Assembly (NCBI RefSeq): GCF_004682015.1
Contig: NZ_SMLM01000002.1
Coordinates: 496,001 to 560,000 of the forward strand
Reading direction: 5' to 3'
Origin: Ramlibacter henchirensis
GTDB lineage: Bacteria > Pseudomonadota > Gammaproteobacteria > Burkholderiales > Burkholderiaceae_C
DNA: 64,000 nt
Shown: positions 10,165-19,719 of the stretch, piece after piece
Layout of the letters: each line of letters opens with the position of its first letter
How positions within the stretch are numbered: position 1 is the first letter of the stretch
Position numbers and translations under genes: made by a program
Notes under the pieces: generated by a model
The model's input: the letters and a program-made list of their open reading frames with translations, nothing else
Databases searched by the model: none
What the model was told of the DNA's origin: nothing

Positions 10165-11176
10165 CGAGCTGTTTCTTGGCGCGCTCCGCGTAGGACTGGT
10201 CCACGATGTCGGAGAGCTTGACCTCCTCCTTCATGCGGCCGTTCGCGTGCCACCACTTGACGTCTTCGGCCATGCCGGCGGTGTTGAGCTTGCCGTCGGG
10301 ATGGATCCCGGGGAACTTCATGGTCTTGTACAGCTCGGGGTTCTTCACCGTGGTGTGCTTGGTGAGGATCTGCACGAGCTCGTCCTTCGAAGCCTTGCCG
10401 GCGAGCGCCGCGTTGTAGAAGCGGGCCGCCTTGAGGTAGGCGACCATGAACTTGTCGGCCACCGCCTGCCGCTTGATGATGCCCGGGCCGTACATCAGCG
10501 CGCCGTACTGCTGGTTGGGGTACACGGTGTCGGCCCGCTTCCAGATCGTGGCGATGCCCTGCGCTTCCACCTGCGTCACGAGCGGCTCGATCAGCACGCC
10601 GACGTCGATCTTCTTGGTGCCCAGCGCGGCCGCGATGTCCCCGAACGTCATGTTCGTCATCTTCAGGTCCGACTCCTTCAGGCCGCCGCTCGCCAGCAGC
10701 TTCCCGATGGTGACTTCGCTGCTGGCGCCCACCTTGTAGCCGGTGACGGCGAGCGAACGGTCCTTCAGGTCGGCCGGCGTCTTGATCTGGTCGGCGAGGT
10801 CCTTGCGCACCACGAAGGCGAAGTAGCCGTGGCCCGGCAGCGTGCTGCCCTTGTCCGCGACGATCTTGAACTGCAGCCCCTGCCGCACCGCGTTGTAGAC
10901 GCCCGCGCCGGGCGAGCCGCCCGAGGCGTCGAGGTCCCCGGTGGACAAGAGCGTGGTGAGCGCCGCGCCGGAGTCGATCTTGACCATCTCGACGTCGAGG
11001 CCCTGCTCCTTGAAGAAGCCTTTTTCCAGCGCGATGTACAGCGGCGCGTCGGAAACGGACGAGTACGCGCCGACCTTGACCTTGTCCTGCGCCCACGCGG
11101 GCGCGGCGGCCGCGAGGCCCGCGATGGCCGCGGCGGCCACCCCGCGCAGCAGCGCGGGCAAGCAGTTCGTATTCAT
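10151..11176 (-). CDS. ABC transporter substrate-binding protein, NitT/TauT (NMT1-like)
   Basis: A 341-residue periplasmic receptor with an N-terminal signal ending AAPAWA near residue 29, then KVKVGAYSSVSDAPLYIALE and KGFFKEQGLDVEMVKI, the usual opening of TauA/SsuA/NMT1-like proteins. Later pieces (LSTGDLDASGG, GYKVGASSEVTIGKLL) follow the family. GGAGG sits just upstream of the ATG. It is the first gene of the long minus-strand operon and is divergent from the TauD/TfdA-like gene. The shared 87-bp gap carries ATCGATT elements. Confidence 0.92.
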
Positions 11177-11263
11177 GGGGAAACCTCCTGGGTTGCCGTT
11201 CCGATGTTATCTGGCGCTATGTCGATTTACAACAGATAATCGATTTTCCTCGGAGAAACCCCG
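11177..11263. promoter_or_regulatory. Divergent regulatory region with paired ATCGATT elements
   Basis: An 87-bp gap between the TauABC operon (leftwards) and the TauD/TfdA-like gene (rightwards). It contains GTCGATTTA (11221-11229) and ATAATCGATTTT (11236-11247), with the TCGAT cores 18 bp apart. The same paired arrangement occurs at four other operon heads in the window. I infer an operator for the GntR regulators at 19720-21138. No convincing -35/-10 pair could be fixed by eye. Confidence 0.6.
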
Positions 11264-12277
11264 ATGCCGATCGAAGCTGTTCCCTTCCCCAACGCCTGGC
11301 TCGCCGCGCAGATGCGCTCGGACCGTGACCGATGGGTGTTCCAGCTGAGCGCCGCCGAGCTGCGCGAGATCGCGGGCGCGCTCGGGCGCGTGCGATCGCG
11401 CGGCCTGCAGATCCCGTTCGGCCCGCAGGACTTCCCGCTCGATTCGCTCCCGAAGCGGCTGGGGGCGATGCGTGACGAGATCGAGCAAGGCGCGGGCGTG
11501 GCCCTGATCCGCGGCCTGGAGGTGGACCGCTACGGCCTCGACGGCACCCGCCTCGTCTATTGGGGCCTGGGCGCGCACCTGGGCACCGCGCTGGCGCAGA
11601 ACCCGAAGGGCGCGCTGCTGGTGGACGTGCGCGACGAAGGCGGCGACCCGTACAAGAACCCCACGCAGCGCGGCTATCACACCTCGCAGTACCTGCCGTT
11701 CCACAACGACCAGGGCGACGTCGTCGGCCTGCTGTGCTACCGCAGGTCGAAGGAAGGGGGCCTCAGCTGCGTGTGCAGCTCGGGCGCGATCCACAACGAG
11801 ATCCTGGCCACGCGCCCCGAGCTGCTGGAGCTGCTGTACGGCGACTGGTATGCCGACATCCGCGGCGAGCAGCCGCCGGGCCGCAAGCCCTACTACGTCG
11901 AGCCGCGCTATGCCGTGCACAACGGCCGCTTCTATGCGCAGCATGGCCCGACCTACATCAAGTCGGCGCAGCGATTCGAGGAGGTGCCTCGCCTCACGCC
12001 GCAGCAGCTCGAGGCGCTGGAGCTTGTCACGCAGCTCGCGGCCGACGACCGCTTCCGGCTCGACATGGACTTCGAACCGGGGGATGTGCAGTTCCTCAAC
12101 AACCACCTGGTGCTGCACTCGCGCACGGGGTTCGTGGATTTCGACGAGCCGCACCGCAAGCGCCACCTGCTGCGCCTGTGGCTCGACACGCCCTGGTATG
12201 CCGACATCCCGCCGTTCTTGCGGCCGCGGCACGAGGACATGGAGTATTGGCGCGCGAACCCGGTCAACCCGGATTGA
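11264..12277 (+). CDS. TauD/TfdA-family Fe(II)/2-oxoglutarate dioxygenase
   Basis: A 337-residue non-haem iron oxygenase. The HxD iron site is H147/D149 in LPFHNDQGDVVG, the distal histidine is H285 in NNHLVLHSRTGF, and R304 (HLLRLWL) is the expected 2-oxoglutarate-binding arginine. Enzymes of this type hydroxylate a substrate or cleave ether, sulfonate or C-N bonds while consuming 2-oxoglutarate. A paralogue of the same length lies at 22159-23184. GGAG precedes the ATG. The 3' end overlaps the convergent MBL gene by 14 nt. The ATCGATT elements directly upstream suggest co-regulation with the ring-cleavage operon. Confidence 0.9.
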   Translation: MPIEAVPFPNAWLAAQMRSDRDRWVFQLSAAELREIAGALGRVRSRGLQIPFGPQDFPLDSLPKRLGAMRDEIEQGAGVALIRGLEVDRYGLDGTRLVYWGLGAHLGTALAQNPKGALLVDVRDEGGDPYKNPTQRGYHTSQYLPFHNDQGDVVGLLCYRRSKEGGLSCVCSSGAIHNEILATRPELLELLYGDWYADIRGEQPPGRKPYYVEPRYAVHNGRFYAQHGPTYIKSAQRFEEVPRLTPQQLEALELVTQLAADDRFRLDMDFEPGDVQFLNNHLVLHSRTGFVDFDEPHRKRHLLRLWLDTPWYADIPPFLRPRHEDMEYWRANPVNPD

Positions 12278-13160
12278 TCCAGCGGGCCGCGAACCCGTCG
12301 CGCGAACGGTCGATCGCGGCCACGTGGGGCGCGCCGAAATGCGTCGGCAGCAACAGCGCACCCGTGTCGGCGCAATGCTCCAGCACCCGCCGGCGCGTCT
12401 TGCGCGACTGGTCGGGGTCCTCGCAGAAGCACATCACCCAGTCCGGCGCATAGATCTGGATCGGGTGGTGGATCACGTCGCCGCAGAACACGCCGCCGCC
12501 GGACGGATGCAGCAGCTTGAGCAGGATGTGCCCCGGCGTGTGGCCGGGCGCATCCTCGATCAGCAACTGGTCGCCGATCGAATGCGGGCCCGACACCAGC
12601 TCGGCCAGGCCCGCCTCGATCACCGGCAGCACGCTGTCCTGGTAGGCGATGCGACGGTGCGGGTCGTCGGCGCCCTCGGGGTTCTTCGCCGGGTCCCAGT
12701 GGTCGCATTCCCTGCGTGAGAGCACATAGCGCGCGTTCGGGAACGTCGGCACCCAGCGGCCGTCCTTCAGCATCGTGTTCCAGCCGATGTGGTCGGCATG
12801 CAGGTGCGTGCACATCACGAAGTCGATGTCCTCCGGCGCCACGCCGGCTTCGGCCAGACGCTCGAGGTACGGCGTCTCCAGCATGTGGAAGCGCGGCCAG
12901 AAGTGGCGGTCCTTGTGGTTGCCCGAGCAGGCGTCCACCAGGATCGTGTGGTGCTTCGTGCGCACCAGCCAGGAATGCACGCTGGTGATGAGCGCGTCGC
13001 TCTCCGGAACGTAGTGGTTCGGCGCCAGCCACGACAGGTTGCTCTGGACGACGGTCGGGTCGAAGCCCTTGAAGTACTGGTCCGGCGGGTAGCTGCCGGC
13101 GCCCAGCTGCTCCTCGATGCGGGTGACGGTCGAGTCGCCGATCTGCCAGGTCAGGTTCAT
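12264..13160 (-). CDS. MBL-fold metallo-hydrolase (paralogue of 7582-8490)
   Basis: A 298-residue metallo-beta-lactamase-fold hydrolase with THLHADHIGWN (near residue 117), APGHTPGHILLKLL and GDVIHHPIQIYAPDW. It aligns throughout with the protein at 7582-8490. I chose the ATG at 13160 because MNLTWQIGDSTVTRIEE matches the paralogue's start; a GTG three codons upstream is possible. Its 3' end overlaps the convergent dioxygenase gene by 14 nt. It is the last gene of the operon headed by the RidA gene. A lactonase-like role is inferred only. Confidence 0.86.
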   Translation of the reverse strand: MNLTWQIGDSTVTRIEEQLGAGSYPPDQYFKGFDPTVVQSNLSWLAPNHYVPESDALITSVHSWLVRTKHHTILVDACSGNHKDRHFWPRFHMLETPYLERLAEAGVAPEDIDFVMCTHLHADHIGWNTMLKDGRWVPTFPNARYVLSRRECDHWDPAKNPEGADDPHRRIAYQDSVLPVIEAGLAELVSGPHSIGDQLLIEDAPGHTPGHILLKLLHPSGGGVFCGDVIHHPIQIYAPDWVMCFCEDPDQSRKTRRRVLEHCADTGALLLPTHFGAPHVAAIDRSRDGFAARWINPG

Positions 13161-13176
13161 GGGGGGCACCGGTGGT

Positions 13177-13941
13177 TCAGTCGGCGGCGCGCTGGAACCA
13201 GTGCAGCACGCGCCTTTCCATGCGCAGCATGCCCAGGTTGAGGACGTAGCCGACGATGGCGAGCAGCAGGATGGCGGCGTACATCTCGCCGGCGCGCATG
13301 GCGAACTGCATCGTCATCAGGTAGTAGCCGATGCCCTCGGAGCCGGCGATCATCTCGGCGATCACCGTCACGATCAGCGCCAGCGCGAGGCTGGTGCGCA
13401 GGCCGACCAGGATGAAGGGCATGCTCGCGGGCAGCACCACGCGCACCAGCGTGCGCGAGGGCGGCACCTGGAACGTGCGGGCGACGTCCAGCGCGGTCCT
13501 CTCCACCGAACGCACGCCGGCGATCGTGTTCACGAGCACCGGGAAGAAGGTGGCGAACGCCACGATGAACACCTTCATCGAGGTGTCGATGCCCAGCAGC
13601 AGGATGAGCGGCGGCACGATGGCGGGGATCGGGATCGGCCGCACCAGTTCCACCAGCATGTCCAGCGCGGCATTCACCCAGCGCAAGCGGCCCATGAGCA
13701 GCCCCACGACGATGCCGAGCAGCCCTCCGGCCACGAAGCCGGCGGCCATGCGCCCCAGGCTCGAGAGGAACACCATCGGCAGCTCGCCCGACGTGAACGC
13801 CTCCTTGCCGGCCACCAGGATCTGCGACACCGGCGGCCAGTTCGGGCTGGCCACCCAGGTGCGAGCGGAAAGCTCCCACAGCACGAGCAGCGCCGCCACC
13901 AGACCGAAGCCCCAGATGCGGTAGTCGCGGTCACGCTTCAT
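13177..13941 (-). CDS. ABC transporter permease, NitT/TauT family
   Basis: A 254-residue TauC/SsuC-like permease with six hydrophobic segments. The cytoplasmic EAA-like loop is around ALDVARTFQVPPSRTLVRV. The ATG at 13941 overlaps the upstream amidohydrolase gene by 11 nt, and the protein then begins directly with a positively charged MKRDRDYRIWGFG before the first membrane helix. It is the second NitT/TauT permease gene in this operon (the other is 17546-18322), so the two tandem receptors may each have a permease while sharing the single ATPase at 18319-19152. Confidence 0.88.
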   Translation of the reverse strand: MKRDRDYRIWGFGLVAALLVLWELSARTWVASPNWPPVSQILVAGKEAFTSGELPMVFLSSLGRMAAGFVAGGLLGIVVGLLMGRLRWVNAALDMLVELVRPIPIPAIVPPLILLLGIDTSMKVFIVAFATFFPVLVNTIAGVRSVERTALDVARTFQVPPSRTLVRVVLPASMPFILVGLRTSLALALIVTVIAEMIAGSEGIGYYLMTMQFAMRAGEMYAAILLLAIVGYVLNLGMLRMERRVLHWFQRAAD

Positions 13942-15550
13942 GGACCACCTCGCCGCCCACGGCCGTGGCGAGCACGCGCGCGTCCTGCAGCGCGTCGGGC
14001 TGGCAGGCGACCGGGTCCACCGACAGCACCGTCCAGTCGGCCAGCAGTCCGGGGCGCAGCACGCCGCGCTCGTGCTCGGAGAAGGCCACGTACGCCGCAT
14101 CGCGCGTGTACATCGCCAGCGCCTCCTCGCCGTTCACCGCCTGCAGGCGGCCGACCGGCTCGTCGGTGCCGGCGATGCGGCGCGTGCGCGCCTGCCACAG
14201 GCCCAGCAGCGGCGAGTACGGCGTCACCGGCGAATCGGAACCGCCGCCCACGACCACGCCGCCGTCCAGCCAGCTGCGCACCGGCGTCGCCGTGGCCATC
14301 ATCGCCGTGCCGAAGCGCTGCACCAGCAGCGGCCCGAACGTGTACTGCATCGAGCACTGCGTGGCCACCGTGATGCCCATCTTGCGCGCCTGGCGGATGT
14401 TGCGTTCCTCGGGCCACAGGTAGGCGTGGATCAGGCTGAAGCGCAGCGGCTTGAGCGGGATCTCGCGGTCGATCTCCTCGAACACGTCCAGGGCGATGTC
14501 GATCGCCTTGCCGCCCACGGTGTGGACGCCCAGCGACCAGCCGTTCTGCGCGCAGGTCTTCGCGATCGCGCGGAAGCTCTCGGTGGGCGTCACCTGGATG
14601 CCGCAATTGCAGCGCTCGTCCGGATACGGCTCGCGCATCAGCGAGGTGCCGAGCGATGCGCCGCCGTCCAGGAACAGCTTCACCGCGCCGAGCTTCATGC
14701 GCGCATCGCCGAAGCCGGTGCGCACGCCGAACTGCCGGATCCGCGCGACGTTCTCCTCCACCGGCAGGCTGGAGTCGGCCAGCGGCATCAGCACCGAGCG
14801 CATGGTGAGCTCGCCGCGCGCCCACAGGTTCTGGTAGATCCCGAACATCTCGGGCGTGAGGCCCGGGTCCACGATGCCGGTGAGCCCCGCGGCGTGGTAG
14901 ACCTTCTGGATGTCCCGCAGCGCGCCTTCCTGGTCTTCCAGGCTCGGCGGCAGCACCAGCCGCGCCACCGGCTCGAACGCGGGCGGCTCCATCAGCACGC
15001 CGTTGGGCACGCCCTGCGCGTCGCGCTCGATCTTGCCGCCTTCGGGATTGGGCGTTTCCGCGCCGATGCCCGCGAGCTTCAGCGCCAGCGTGTTCGCCAC
15101 CGCGGCATGGCCCACGCGCGGCAGGTAGATCGGCCGGTCGGCGCAGGCTGCGTCGAGCTCCTGGCGCGTCGGGTAGCGCTTTTCCTTGAGGTTCACCACG
15201 TGCCAGCCGGAGCCGCTGGTGATCCACGCCACCTGCGGGTTCCTGGCGGCATACGCGCGTATCGCGTCCTGGATGTCGGCGATCGACCGCGCGGCCGCGA
15301 GGTCGACCACGCGCGACTGGATGCCGGTCCACTGCATGTGGTTGTGCGTGTCGATCAGGCCCGGCACCACGGTGCCGCTGCCGTAGCGGATCACCTCGTG
15401 ACCCGCGCCTGCGGCCGCACGCGCTTCCTCCACGCCGCCCACCGCGAGGATGCGGCCTTCGCGCACCGCCATCGCCCGCGCGCGCGGACGCGCCGGGTCC
15501 ATGGTCACGATGTCGCCTTCGACGACGAGCGCCTTGCCGTTCACTGCCAC
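13931..15550 (-). CDS. YtcJ-type amidohydrolase (amidohydrolase family 3)
   Basis: A 539-residue metal-dependent hydrolase. The first metal motif HNH is in GLIDTHNHMQ. Further ligand regions are LGVHTVGGKAID (His present), FSLIHAYLW and the aspartate in GGSDSPVTPYSP. Enzymes of this group hydrolyse amide or ring C-N bonds. I chose the GTG at 15550 because GGAGG lies 8 nt upstream, right after the receptor stop. Two other YtcJ-like proteins are in the window (38798-40534, 46658-48334); this one alone keeps the histidine in the TVGG motif. It lies amid transporter genes, suggesting action on the imported compound. Confidence 0.85.
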   Translation of the reverse strand: MAVNGKALVVEGDIVTMDPARPRARAMAVREGRILAVGGVEEARAAAGAGHEVIRYGSGTVVPGLIDTHNHMQWTGIQSRVVDLAAARSIADIQDAIRAYAARNPQVAWITSGSGWHVVNLKEKRYPTRQELDAACADRPIYLPRVGHAAVANTLALKLAGIGAETPNPEGGKIERDAQGVPNGVLMEPPAFEPVARLVLPPSLEDQEGALRDIQKVYHAAGLTGIVDPGLTPEMFGIYQNLWARGELTMRSVLMPLADSSLPVEENVARIRQFGVRTGFGDARMKLGAVKLFLDGGASLGTSLMREPYPDERCNCGIQVTPTESFRAIAKTCAQNGWSLGVHTVGGKAIDIALDVFEEIDREIPLKPLRFSLIHAYLWPEERNIRQARKMGITVATQCSMQYTFGPLLVQRFGTAMMATATPVRSWLDGGVVVGGGSDSPVTPYSPLLGLWQARTRRIAGTDEPVGRLQAVNGEEALAMYTRDAAYVAFSEHERGVLRPGLLADWTVLSVDPVACQPDALQDARVLATAVGGEVVHEA

Positions 15551-15563
15551 TGCGATCGCCTCC

Positions 15564-16544
15564 TCAGCTGACCGGGCTGGTCGCGGTGCGGTACAGCACG
15601 GACTTCGCGTCGAACGGGCCATCGAGCAGCGCGTTCTTGCGCATCACGCCGACCACTTTCTCGACGGCGGCCGCGTCCACGGTCTTCTCGAACGGCGGGA
15701 GCTTGAGCCCCTTGACCTTCTCGGGCTCCATCTTCGTGTAGCCCGCGACGATGCGCACCCATTCGTCGCTGCTCTTGTTGGCGTTCGCCCAGTCCACGCC
15801 CTTGTTGTAGGCGCGCACGAACTTCTCGATCACCGCCGGGTTCTGCTCGATGAACGCCTTGGTGGAGGCGTACTGCGCCAGCGGCGCGGGTCCCGGCACC
15901 GCGTCGGTCGGCCAGCCGACCACCTCCATGCTGCCGCTGGCCACGGCGGCGGACAGGAACGGGTCCATGACGAAGGCGACCTCGGCACGGTTGCCGCGCA
16001 CCGCGTCCACCATCTGGGGGAACGGCACTTCGACGTACGAGACCTTGTCGGGATCGCCGCCGGTGCGCCTGACCCATTCGCGCGCGTACAGCCAGCCGAT
16101 GTTGTTGCGCGTGTTCACCGCCAGGCGCTTGCCCTCCAGCTCCTTGCCGGACTTCGGACCGCCCTTGTTGGCGATGATGCCGCCGATGTCGGGCGGCGGG
16201 CCGCCCATGGCGCTGCCCGCGGCGATCACCTGGAAGCCCAGGCCCTGCTTGGCGCCCAGCACGATCGAGACGATGTTGCTGAAGGCGATCTGCACCTGCC
16301 CGGCCGCGAGCGCCGGCAACCCGGCCGCGCCGCCGGCGGTGGGCGTCGTGTCGATCTCCAGGCCTTCGGCCGTGAAGAAGCCCTTGGCGATCGCCACCTG
16401 CAGCGGCGCCGTGTCGATGATCGGGATGGTGCTGAGGCGCAGCTTCGTGGGCTGCTGCTGCCCCAGCGCGACGGGCGCGACACCGGCGGCGAGCACGGCG
16501 CCGGAGAGCTTCAGGAGAGCGCGGCGATTCCGGGATGCAGCCAT
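15564..16544 (-). CDS. ABC transporter substrate-binding protein, NitT/TauT (copy 1 of tandem pair)
   Basis: A 326-residue periplasmic receptor with a twin-arginine-like signal (RNRRALLKLSGAVLAAG), then KLRLSTIPIIDTAPLQVAIA and KGFFTAEGLEIDTTPTAG, typical of NMT1/TauA-like proteins. It starts 2 nt after the stop of its near-duplicate at 16547-17524, with which it shares long identical blocks (IDTTPTAGGAAGLPALAAGQ, SIVLGAKQGLGFQVIA, NANKSSDEW). Upstream GGTGAG is a weak ribosome site, so translational coupling is likely. Ligand unknown. Confidence 0.9.
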   Translation of the reverse strand: MAASRNRRALLKLSGAVLAAGVAPVALGQQQPTKLRLSTIPIIDTAPLQVAIAKGFFTAEGLEIDTTPTAGGAAGLPALAAGQVQIAFSNIVSIVLGAKQGLGFQVIAAGSAMGGPPPDIGGIIANKGGPKSGKELEGKRLAVNTRNNIGWLYAREWVRRTGGDPDKVSYVEVPFPQMVDAVRGNRAEVAFVMDPFLSAAVASGSMEVVGWPTDAVPGPAPLAQYASTKAFIEQNPAVIEKFVRAYNKGVDWANANKSSDEWVRIVAGYTKMEPEKVKGLKLPPFEKTVDAAAVEKVVGVMRKNALLDGPFDAKSVLYRTATSPVS

Positions 16545-16546
16545 GT

Positions 16547-17524
16547 TCAACTCACCGGGTTGGTGGCCGTGCGGTACAGCAGGCCCTTGGTGTCCACGGG
16601 CGAGTCGAGCATCCCGTTCTTGCGCATCAGGCCCTGCACGGCGTCGACGCCGGCGGCATCGACCACCTTGTCGTACGGCGGCACGGTCAGGCCCTTGACC
16701 TTCTCCGGCGGCAGCTTGGTGTAGTTGGCGACGATCTGGATCCACTCGTCGCTGCTCTTGTTCGCGTTGGTCCAGTCCACGCCCTTCATGTAGCCGCGCA
16801 CGAAGCGCTCGATGATCTGCGGGTTCTGGTCGATGTAGGTCTTGGTCGCCGCGTACATGCCGACGGGCACCTTCTTCATCACCACGTTGTACGGCCAGCC
16901 CACCACCTGCATGTTCTCGGCGTTCTGGGCGTTCGAGAGGAACGGCTCCACCACGAACGCGGCCTCGACCCGGTCGCCGCGCACCGCATCCGTCATCTGC
17001 GGGAACGGCACTTCCATGTAGTTCACCTTGTCCGGGTCGCCGCCGGTGGCGCGCACCCATTCGCGGGCGAACAGCCAGATCACGTTGTTGCGGGTGTTCA
17101 CCGCGATGCGCTTGCCTTCGAAGTCCTTGCCGGTCTTGAACGGCGCGCCCTTCTTCGCGATCAGGCCGGCCAGGTCCGGCGTGGTGTCGCCGGTGCCGGC
17201 GCCCATCGCGATCACCTGGAAACCGAGGCCCTGCTTGGCGCCCAGCACGATCGAGATGATGTTGCTGAACGTGATCTGCACCTGGCCCGCGGCCAGCGCC
17301 GGCAGGCCGGCGGCGCCGCCGGCCGTGGGCGTGGTGTCGATCTCCAGGCCCTGCTCCGCGAAGAAGCCCTTGGCGATGCTGACCTGCAGCGGCGCGGTGT
17401 CGACGATCGGGATGGTGCTCAGGCGCAGCTTGGTGGTCTGCGCGAACACGGGCGCGGCGACGCCGAGGGCCGTGGCGCCCGCCAGCAGGTTGAAGTCGCG
17501 GCGGCGAAGGGTTCTGGGCAGCAT
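16547..17524 (-). CDS. ABC transporter substrate-binding protein, NitT/TauT (copy 2 of tandem pair)
   Basis: A 325-residue periplasmic receptor with a twin-arginine-like signal (LRRRDFNLLAGATALG). It shares the opening KLRLSTIPIVDTAPLQVSIA with the copy at 15564-16544, and most of the rest, so the pair is a tandem duplication. Differences cluster in the middle (for example ATKTYIDQNPQIIERF against STKAFIEQNPAVIEKF), where binding-site residues could differ. It follows the permease gene 17546-18322. Confidence 0.9.
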   Translation of the reverse strand: MLPRTLRRRDFNLLAGATALGVAAPVFAQTTKLRLSTIPIVDTAPLQVSIAKGFFAEQGLEIDTTPTAGGAAGLPALAAGQVQITFSNIISIVLGAKQGLGFQVIAMGAGTGDTTPDLAGLIAKKGAPFKTGKDFEGKRIAVNTRNNVIWLFAREWVRATGGDPDKVNYMEVPFPQMTDAVRGDRVEAAFVVEPFLSNAQNAENMQVVGWPYNVVMKKVPVGMYAATKTYIDQNPQIIERFVRGYMKGVDWTNANKSSDEWIQIVANYTKLPPEKVKGLTVPPYDKVVDAAGVDAVQGLMRKNGMLDSPVDTKGLLYRTATNPVS

Positions 17525-17545
17525 TTCCTGGTTTCCTTTCTCGTT

Positions 17546-18318
17546 TCAGTCGGCTCTGGAATAAGACCAGTGGATCAAGCGCCGCTCCAGCCGGACGAAG
17601 AGCGCGTTGAGGAGCAAGCCGAGCACGGCCAGGATCACGATCCAGGCGTACATGTCGGCGCTGCGGAAGGACCGCTGCATGTCGATGACGAGGAAGCCGA
17701 TGCCGCCGGTGCCCGCCATCATCTCGGCGACGATCACCAGCACCAGGCCCAGGCCCAGGCTCACGCGCATGCCCGCCAGGATCAGCGGCAGCGCCGACGG
17801 CAGGATGATCTTGCGCAGCGCGGCGGTGGGCTTGTGGCCGAAGGTGCGGCCCACGTCGAGCAGCACGGGATCGGTGCCGCGCACGCCTTGCACCGTGTTG
17901 ATCAGCACCGGGAAGAACACGCCCAGCGAGATCACCGTCATCTTCATCGCGTCGCCCAGCCCGAGGAACAGCATCAGCGGCGGCAGCAGCGCCGGCTTGG
18001 GCAGCGGGCGCAGGAACTCCACGATCGGCTCGAGCAGCCCGTCGACGAACCTGTAGCGGCCCATCAGCAGGCCCACGCCGACCGCCAGCGCGCAGCCGAT
18101 CGCGTACGACACGAACAGCAGGTACATCGTCTTGCCGAGCGGCTCCAGGAACGCGCCGCCGGTCACGATGTCCATCAGCTTCTGCACCACCACGGTGGGC
18201 GGCGGCACGATGGCCGCATTCACCTTGCCCGCGCGCACGGCCCCCTCCAGCGCGAGCAGCAGCACGACGATGGTGGTCAGGCCGAGCAGCGCGTCCGAGC
18301 CGCGGAAGGCGTGTGTCT

Positions 18319-18322
<4 letters not shown>
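17546..18322 (-). CDS. ABC transporter permease, NitT/TauT family
   Basis: A 258-residue TauC-like permease with about six membrane segments. The EAA-like loop is in LLDVGRTFGHKPTAALRKI. It overlaps the upstream ATPase gene by 4 nt and precedes the receptor pair. With the ATPase at 18319-19152 it forms the core of this importer. It is a paralogue of the permease at 13177-13941 in the same operon. Confidence 0.92.
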
Positions 18323-19152
<830 letters not shown>

Positions 19153-19153
19153 C

Positions 19154-19558
19154 TCAGCCGAGGTAGGCGACACAGTCGATCTCGACGAGGACGCCGGTGC
19201 GGTGCGGCGTGCCGCCGATGCAGGTGCGCGTGACCTTCTCGCCGGCCATGAAGTCGCGGAACGCTTCGTTGAAGGCCGGGAAGTCGGTGGTGTTGCGCAG
19301 GCAGACGCGCATGTTCACCACCTGGGCCATCGTGGCGCCGCCGGATTCCAGGATGTTCTTCAGGTTGGACAGCGTCTGGCGCGTCTGCGCGGCGATGTCG
19401 TCGCTGACGACTTCGCGCGTGGCCGGATCCAGCGGCCCCTGGCCGGACACGTAGAGGAAATCGCCGGCGCGGATGGCCTGGGCCAGCGGCGACGGCTTGC
19501 TCTTGTCGGTGAAGCCGGTCACCGGCGCCTTGTCGCTTTGAACGAGGATCTTGGGCAT
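19154..19558 (-). CDS. RidA/YjgF-family protein, possible 2-aminomuconate-type deaminase
   Basis: A 134-residue RidA-fold protein: GQGPLDPATREVVSDDIAAQ, then QTLSNLKNILESGGATMAQV, R111 in KVTRTCIGG and E126 in VLVEIDCVAY, matching the conserved arginine and glutamate of the family. RidA proteins hydrolyse enamine/imine intermediates, and 2-aminomuconate deaminase (AmnD-like) belongs to the same superfamily. I chose the ATG at 19558; an earlier ATG at 19579 would make the ATCGATT element coding. It heads the minus-strand operon and carries the same operator as the ring-cleavage operon. The deaminase role is inference from context. Confidence 0.85.
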   Translation of the reverse strand: MPKILVQSDKAPVTGFTDKSKPSPLAQAIRAGDFLYVSGQGPLDPATREVVSDDIAAQTRQTLSNLKNILESGGATMAQVVNMRVCLRNTTDFPAFNEAFRDFMAGEKVTRTCIGGTPHRTGVLVEIDCVAYLG

Positions 19559-19600
19559 CGCAGTTAAATCGATTTTCATCGACTGGATCGATTGGAGCTG
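19559..19600 (-). promoter_or_regulatory. ATCGATT operator cluster upstream of the RidA operon
   Basis: Three TCGA-centred elements lie just upstream of the RidA start: AAATCGATTTT (19566-19576), ATCGACT (19578-19584) and GGATCGATTGG (19585-19595). The outer cores are 19 bp apart. The flanks are AT-rich compared with the surrounding coding DNA. The pattern repeats at 11177-11263, 20422-20452, 23196-23307 and 49320-49349. Inferred GntR/FCD operator; no promoter boxes could be fixed with confidence. Confidence 0.6.
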
Positions 19601-19675
19601 CGAATTTAGACGCGCCGGGACCCCCTGTCAACGCTGGCAAACGCCTTGCCGGATCGCAGGCCGCCATGCGGCAGC

Positions 19676-19697
19676 ACGCCCCGGCTCAGCGGGGCGT
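19676..19697 (-). terminator. Possible hairpin downstream of the GntR genes
   Basis: A perfect 8-bp inverted repeat (ACGCCCCG / CGGGGCGT) with a 6-nt loop lies 23-44 bp beyond the stop of the GntR gene 19720-20421. No T-run follows on either side, so this is not a classic intrinsic terminator. It could stall polymerase or stabilise the 3' end. The rest of the 161-bp gap holds only the operator next to the RidA gene. Confidence 0.35.
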
Positions 19698-19719
19698 GGT
19701 CGAGGTCGGGGAGTTCGGA

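Noticed and set aside
19559-19579. An upstream ATG that would lengthen the RidA protein by seven residues
   Set aside because: The extension would be encoded by the ATCGATT operator itself, and RidA proteins normally start near the PKILVQ-type strand.
19676-19697. Classic intrinsic terminator
   Set aside because: The 8-bp stem is good but no T-run follows, so it is listed only as a low-confidence hairpin.
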